Shown: piece by piece, positions 58,780 through 64,000 of the stretch
Position numbering within the stretch: position 1 is the first letter of the stretch
Layout of the letters: every line of letters begins with the position of its first letter
Assembly: GCA_004194705.1 (NCBI GenBank)
Contig: SADC01000128.1
Location: 1-64,000, forward strand
Length of the DNA stretch: 64,000 nucleotides
Direction: 5' to 3'
From: Ditylenchus dipsaci
Taxonomy: Eukaryota > Nematoda > Chromadorea > Rhabditida > Anguinidae
Made by a program: the position numbers and the translations under genes
Notes under the pieces: generated by a model
Databases searched by the model: none
Told to the model about the DNA's origin: nothing
Seen by the model: only the letters and a program-made list of their open reading frames with translations

Positions 58780-59029
58780 CCATTTTCTCTAATAGCTCAC
58801 CCGGGTGAGTTATTTTTCAACCCCTTGAAAATCGGAAAATTTTGAGGTCGATCTTGAGATTTTTAGGTGCTCAACCAAAATCTAAAAAGTGGACTCGATA
58901 GAGCTCGTGGGAGTTGAGAAAATGCAATAAACAACGATGTAAAATATTTTGCTTAGGGCTGATATATAGGTCCTCAAAGTAGAGGGGGATGAGTTGATAG
59001 AGACGGGTGAGCTATTATAGAAATACGGT
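58780..59029. repeat. CCGTATTT-ended foldback, word TAGCTCACCC
   Basis: Left CCATTTTCTCTAATAGCTCA then CCCGGGTGAGTTATT. Right, complemented, CCGTATTTCTATAATAGCTC then ACCC. Interior GGTCGATCTTGAGATTTTTA shared with 30923 and 35914. Confidence 0.75.
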
Positions 59030-59237
59030 AGTTTTTTTTCCGGATCGTTATAAAGAGCGAGTCGTTATAAAGAGCGTCGACTGTATTTTTATGCAAAAAT
59101 CTTTTCCACTATTTTTTTGCGAAAACGAATTCTCGTCATACGAAATCCTTTGAAAGGATAAGAATAAAATGCAAGTAATTTTTTGTTGCACTTCTAGAGT
59201 ATAATAAAGTCTTTTTTCTGACCTATAGTCAAATTTT

Positions 59238-60986
59238 GGCTGTACCCGAAATTTAAGCGGCGATTTGCTAAGTGGTCGATTTGCTAAGCGGTCGTTTTGC
59301 TAAGAAAAAAATTAAGCGCGATTTTGCTAAGAATTCACAATTTAAGCGCCAATTTGCTAAATGGTCGTTTTGCTAAGAATTTTTTGCTAAGTAGTTGTTT
59401 TGATAAAGATCTTGTTTGTTAAGCTACATCTTCTTCGGTTCGGTTCATTTTCGGGGTACAGACCTAAAAACCCAAACGATTCAATCCAAAATCATGTTCT
59501 AAAAACGGTTTTAATTGAATCGGGGTCTCTTGACTGATTGCACCCAGAGGGATTCGAACCAGTAACTTTGGTGATGAGTATATGGACCTCTTCGCCAAGT
59601 AAACACTCAAAATTCAAAGGTATGCACCCAGGTGGATGCGAACCAGCATCCTCGGCGGTGGCTATCCAAGTGGTCGTCCACTTGGATCAAAAAATTTTTT
59701 TTACGTTTTCGGTTTCCAAAACAATTTTTCTGCACTAATTCGAGCATGCTGAAGATGGTCTGACAGTGGTAAAATCACGTTTTATCGATAAATTTAGAGT
59801 TATTGTGAACTCTTGATTTATCATAATCAAGAATTTACGATAACTCAAAAATTTCTTGATAAAACGTGATTTTACTACTGTCAAACCATTTTCAGGATGC
59901 TCGAATTAGTGCAGAAAAATTGTTTTGGAAACCGAAAACGTAAAAAAATTTTTTGATCCAAGTGGACGACCACTTGGATAGCCACGCGAGGATGCTGGTT
60001 CGAATCCACCTGGGTGCATATTTTATTTTTTACCGTGATTTCAGATATAAAAAGACTAACGTTTGACCTTTCAGGTCATTTGGGTGAATATACCCTACTC
60101 TTGAGTTACCTCGATATCAACCTGTCCAGGTGTACCCAACCCTAGATTTGGATTGGGTAGGTGAAATTGCACTTTTGGTCTCAACAAGTCCGATATTCAC
60201 AAATTTTTTGGTTGGAAAATTAGATTTTTGTATTTAAATGAACTTTTTTATTTTAGGCCATCCAGGTGGACATCCACCTGGCCAGGTGATACCTACACCA
60301 GGTATTGAAGTTAGGGTGTGTAAAATCGCAACTTTGGGCTTAGCAAACCCGATTGCCACACAATTTTAAGTTAGAAAAAATGGATTATTTTTTATTTTCA
60401 AGAAATTTTAATTTTTCAGGTTTGGGTTGGTGTGGGTATTTAGGGTGGTTTTAGGGTACTTTAGGTGGTTTAGAATGGTTTGTGGTAGTTTCGACACAAT
60501 CTGAAATATCAATTTACCTAGATCCCACATTCAAATCGGTAAAAAACAAAAAAAATTGGCCGAAAAATGACCGTCGGAAAAATCTCTAATCCCCTACCAG
60601 AACATTGAGAAAAAGGAAAAGTACAAAAAGGCGGAAAAGTTCTTAACAAATCGGGATTTAAGAAAAGAATGCCTTAGCAAATATATTCTTAGCAAATGCC
60701 ATTTGCCAAATGGGCGCTTTAACAAAAAAAATTCTTATCAATTTGTCGCTTAGCAAAAAAAATTCTTGGCAAAAGGACCGCTAAGCAAATCGACTAGGGT
60801 TGGTTGAATGGTAATTACCCGGGTAATTACCGGGTAATTACCCGGGTAATTACCCGGAAAAGTACTTTTCCGGCCTTATTTCTCGGTAATTACTTGGGTA
60901 ATTACCCGGAAAGTATTCTCCGGAGAATTACCCAACCCTAAAATCGACCACTTAGCAAAATGCCGCTTAAATTTCGGGGTACAGCC
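59238..60986. mobile_element. 1.75-kb hAT-type foldback, target duplication CAAATTTT
   Basis: CAAATTTT at 59230-59237 repeats exactly at 60987-60994. Ends are GGCTGTACCCGAAATTTAAG and, complemented, GGCTGTACCCCGAAATTTAA. Sub-terminal arrays of TTTGCTAAGYGGTCG words are mirrored at 60650-60970. Inside are a 340-bp palindrome (59640-59990) with CCAAGTGGTCGTCCACTTGG edges and B-box-like GGTTCGAATCC sequences. The MITE at 60795-60940 is inserted in the right arm. Confidence 0.88.
60795..60940. mobile_element. 146-bp hAT-type MITE, target duplication AAATCGAC
   Basis: AAATCGAC at 60787-60794 repeats at 60941-60948. It is an inverted copy of the element at 28060-28207 (ends TAGGGTTGG, words CCGGGTAATTACC). 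It interrupts the right arm of the 59238-60986 element, so it is the younger insertion. Confidence 0.92.
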
Positions 60987-61082
60987 CAAATTTTAACAAG
61001 AAAAGGTTGAAGATCTGTTTACTTTTCGACTTCATGTCGAATGGGATAAGAATAATAAATTCGTATATAAATTGAGAAATTG

Positions 61083-61728
61083 GGTGCATAGACGTTTCGC
61101 AAAAATTTCAGAATTGAAATTTTTGCGAAACGTTTCGCAAAATTTCAGTTTTATATTTCTAATCTCAGGGTATAGCTCAGAAGATCTTAGGGATAGGTCA
61201 GGGGACACACCCAGAATCTAAGGTACATGGGGATGGAGGAGATACCTGAGGGATAAAAATACTGGTTAGACCAGGACCGGGTGTCCTAAGCCTAAGCCTA
61301 ACGGCTATACGCTGCTTAAAAAAGGATGTCCCCGAGTTGACATGACCGTCCCAAGGGCTCACATACTTCTACATATAGTACCGTCTCAGGGGATAGGTCA
61401 GGGGATCCCCGGGGATAGCTCAGGATTGATCCTTTGTTTGTGCTTGTGTTGAATTTGTTATGCTTTGTTTGTCCGTTATGTTGAAATAAATTGTATGCTT
61501 TGGTTTGACTAAACAGTAAAGTTGCTATAAGATAACTTATTGAATTTAATAACTTATTGAAATAACTTAATAACTTATTGAAAAAGGGTCGCGAACTGGC
61601 CGTAGAAAAAATGAAAACACTATTGGCGGAATTGAACCCGCGAGAACAAAAAAAATACCAAACTGAAATTTTTGCGAAACGTTTCGCAAAAATTTCAATT
61701 CTGAAATTTTGCGAAACGTCTATACCCC
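61083..61728. mobile_element. 646-bp hAT-type foldback, target duplication AGAAATTG
   Basis: AGAAATTG at 61075-61082 repeats at 61729-61736. Ends are GGTGCATAGACGTTTCGC and, complemented, GGGGTATAGACGTTTCGC. Sub-terminal words are GAAATTTTTGCGAAACGTTT and mirror. The open frame of 157 codons on the minus strand inside it has no known motif and spans the mirrored arm. Confidence 0.85.
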
Positions 61729-62039
61729 AGAAATTGTAGGTGCATGGAGACAAGGTTGAAAACTTGCTGACCCTTAGGCCATGGGTCATTCCTAAAATTT
61801 TCGTTATCTTTCAGAGCTGGGGAGCCAGATTCACACAGGATTTGAACATGCTCTACGACAATACACGCATAAAAAAATTCTTCGAAAAACCCCAGGTCAC
61901 ACTGTAACCGTCACAGTCAGGTTCCTTTCTTGTAAGTCTAATTCAAATTGGCGCGAGCCTATTTTAGACCTAAGGATAGGTCTAAAATAGGCCTAGCTAA
62001 CCATAAATTCTCGTCCCTGGTTTTAGCCCGTCCTAACGA

Positions 62040-62465
62040 GCACTCACTTGTAGTTCGCTTGATGCCTTGTTCACGTTCTTCGAGTTAGAGTTCGGGTTTT
62101 TTAGCTACGTGAACACCTCTGATGCAAACTCGAACTTGAACTCTAACTTTAACTCGAAGGTGTTCGCGTACCTCGAGTTCAAGTCCAAGGTGGAATTTGG
62201 AGGTGTTCATGCATATAACTTGGATTCTCTGTTGTAAATCCCCAAAAACTAACTTTTAGTAAGCTTTGACCGCTCTAGGGTGAGATTCAGAGCCATCTAA
62301 GCTATATGTGTCAATATATATATCAATCTATATATGTCAAGCTCGACCTCGAATTCGAAGTACGTGAACACCTTTGGGTTAGAGTTGGAGTTCGGATTTT
62401 TGAGTACATGAAAATTTCTTACCCGAAATCTAACTTTAACTCGAACTCTAACTCGAACAACGTCA
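62040..62465. repeat. Degenerate foldback of CTCGAACTCTAACTCG words
   Basis: GAGTTAGAGTTCG and AACTCGAACTCTAAC words alternate in both orientations, with repeated GTGAACACCT spacers. Ends and target duplication could not be fixed. Frames encoding FNSNSNSN-type peptides are artefacts. Confidence 0.55.
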
Positions 62466-62548
62466 AAAACCATGAAATTCACCCTATGTGTGGCCATAGG
62501 TTTAAAATTTATCATCGCCAAAGTTTTTGCTTCATCGAAATCAAAATA

Positions 62549-62736
62549 CAGTCAAACCTGGGTTATCCGACACACCCCAGTTAACCGACACCCTCGGTTA
62601 TCCGACACCTCAAATATCTTTCATTTGGCTGAGATTGGCCTATTCTCTGTCAACTGACACTCAGTTAACCGACACCTCGTTTATCCGACACCATAAGGCC
62701 GGTTCCCTTGGGTGTCGGATAACCCAGGTTTGACTG
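62549..62736. mobile_element. 188-bp pogo/Tigger-like MITE
   Basis: Ends CAGTCAAACCTGGGTTATCC and its exact complement, flanked by TA on both sides. The word TTATCCGACACC or TTAACCGACACC occurs five or more times inside. No coding content. Confidence 0.88.
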
Positions 62737-62791
62737 TATGATTTTAGTTGCTTTTCTTCGCGGTACTGTGCCTGCCTATCTCTCGCTCAAT

Positions 62792-63990
62792 ATGACTAAT
62801 GCTAGCAAGAAGCGCAAGATGGTAAAAAAAAAATCTTTTTGAAGTGTTTGTGAACTCATTTTCTTATTTATTCTAGTTTGCCAAGCTGAAAAATCAGCGT
62901 CGTCGACTTGAGGAGCCTTCTGTGGTGCAGACAGCAAATAAGCAAAACGCCTTCGATCAGAACCGTGGGTTAAGTGGACCAGTCCGTGTTCCTTCGCTCT
63001 CGCAGGGTATGGATGCAAATTGTTATTGAGAAACGTGCTTTTATAAATTTTAAATTCAGTTGCGATGTATGAGGATGATTCGATCTATGCAAGTCCGACA
63101 GCTACTCTTCTCAGCCATGGTTCGAAACACAGCACTGGTACGATTTTATCAGATTCATTTAAATTTAAATTATTCGTCAGGTATGGCGTGTCTCAGAGAT
63201 CCTGTGAGTGCGATTTCCATGGATGCCCTTCTCGCCCGTGGTTCAGAAAACAACACCGGTATGCTGCTTAATGAATTCATGAATACAGTCGAGCTTGCGA
63301 TGTAAAGCCAACCTGAGTAACGGTTAAAGGTTGGCGTATATCGAAAACTGGCCTCACAGTTTAACCTCTTATATCAGACCACCCTAAAGACTTGCCAAAG
63401 CGGGCCTTATATCGAAGCTTACTTTAACTTTACTGTTTTTAGGCATGGCGAATGTTGAAAGTCCTTTGAGCGCTATTTCTGCAGCTGCTCTTCTCAGCCA
63501 TGGTTCGGAGAACAATGCTGGTATCCTGTTTGACAATTTTCTGTCTGGTTTTGATATTTTGCTAGCATCTTTAGAAGTCTTCAAATATGCGGGCATGGCC
63601 TATGATGCTGAAAGCGAGAGCAGAGACAGTTCCAGTTCGTTGGTAGTCTCAAGTTGCAGTGCCGAATCACTCGTCTCAGATGCCTTTCCGTCGATTAGAA
63701 GCAATTACTCGACGACTACCAGTGAGTGCTCTACCTATTCCACCGGCTGCTCATCGACTGCTTCTTCTGGTTCTGGCAATTCGAGTGCTGAGCTAAGCGA
63801 ATCTCAGGATTGGACATCAACCAGCTTTCCTCTCATTGGCTCTTCTCAGTTGGACAATTCGAGTGTAGAGCGAACTGATGTGCAAAGCATCACCTTCACA
63901 ATTCTTCCGTTGTGGAGCTGGACTTGGAGGACACAAATATCAGGATGGCGGCTTCAACGATGTTCCTTTGTCGCTTGGACATGGTATTGA
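62792..63990 (+). CDS. Gene with three tandem 78-nt repeat exons, Ser-rich (partial)
   Basis: ATG at 62792 opens MTNASKKRKM. Exons 62792-62821, 62877-63006, 63060-63137, 63181-63258, 63443-63520 and 63575 onward have GT-AG introns and consistent phases. Exons three, four and five are each exactly 78 nt with phase 1 at both ends and encode a 26-aa unit. The two best copies are GMACLRDPVSAISMDALLAR plus GSENNT and GMANVESPLSAISAAALLSH plus GSENNA. The last exon is strongly Ser/Thr-rich (SECSTYSTGCSSTASSGSG). Near 63910 the frame probably shifts; another phase reads GAGLGGHKYQDGG. The N-terminus is basic (KLKNQRRR). I recognise no family; symmetric exons suggest recent exon duplication. The gene continues beyond the window or ends at the TGA near 63988. 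Confidence 0.6.
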
Positions 63991-64000
63991 GGCGAACAAA

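Noticed and set aside
59538..59600. tRNA-like B box on the minus strand (GGTTCGAATCCCTCTGGG)
   Set aside because: No A box, anticodon arm or acceptor pairing at the right distance; at most a SINE fragment inside the foldback.
61316..61789. 157-codon open frame on the minus strand
   Set aside because: It lies across the arm and interior of a delimited hAT-type foldback, has no known motif and low-complexity composition.
62297..62584. Overlapping frames with VRVRVKVRFRV and FNSNSNSN peptides
   Set aside because: Arise from the degenerate CTCGAACTCTAACTCG repeat.

Overview
The window reads as a piece of AT-rich nuclear DNA from an invertebrate animal. Evidence: genes are split into many short exons by GT-AG introns, there are eukaryotic tRNA genes with internal A and B boxes, and the recognisable genes are animal-type (choline/ethanolamine kinase, an SLC29 nucleoside transporter, a BAR-like plus SH3 adaptor). 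Eukaryotic DNA transposons (Merlin, hAT, Tc1/mariner, pogo/Tigger) are abundant. The sequence alone does not fix the phylum.

Layout. 1386-2583 (+): an intact eight-exon gene for an unrecognised 214-aa protein, with a 13-nt micro-exon. 3276-3612 (-): last exons of an unknown gene. 5.4-21 kb: mostly foldback and MITE-type repeats, with one small broken ORF at 17.9 kb. 21.0-22.2 kb: a hAT element with transposase debris and a perfect 8-bp target duplication. 22651-29802 (-): a BAR-like (probably I-BAR) plus SH3 adaptor gene with MITEs and a Tc1 remnant in its introns and a tRNA-Gly in one of them. 30608 (+): a candidate first exon starting MGQSIS. 32503-35339: a nearly perfect 1.33-kb inverted duplication. 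37.5-37.8 kb: two tRNA-derived SINE-like units head to head. 38306-43705 (-): an equilibrative nucleoside transporter gene with a tRNA-Ser(CGA) in an intron. 47433-54318 (-): a choline/ethanolamine kinase gene whose last large intron carries a 2.1-kb foldback and a complete Merlin element. 54.7-62.7 kb: dense foldbacks, several with 8-bp target duplications and some nested. 62792 to the end (+): a gene whose third, fourth and fifth exons are each exactly 78 nt and encode a 26-residue repeat.

Two themes cut across the regions. First, nearly every mobile element is a foldback built from a short tandem word that is private to that element and mirrored at both ends. In the CCGTATTT-ended family the ends and interior are conserved while the word changes in step at several sites in each copy. 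Second, the conserved coding exons are repeatedly broken by frame changes that almost all correspond to one missing base. This looks more like a deletion-prone assembly than independent gene death.

Exon boundaries were read by eye from splice signals and phase. Family names rest on motif recognition, not on a database search.
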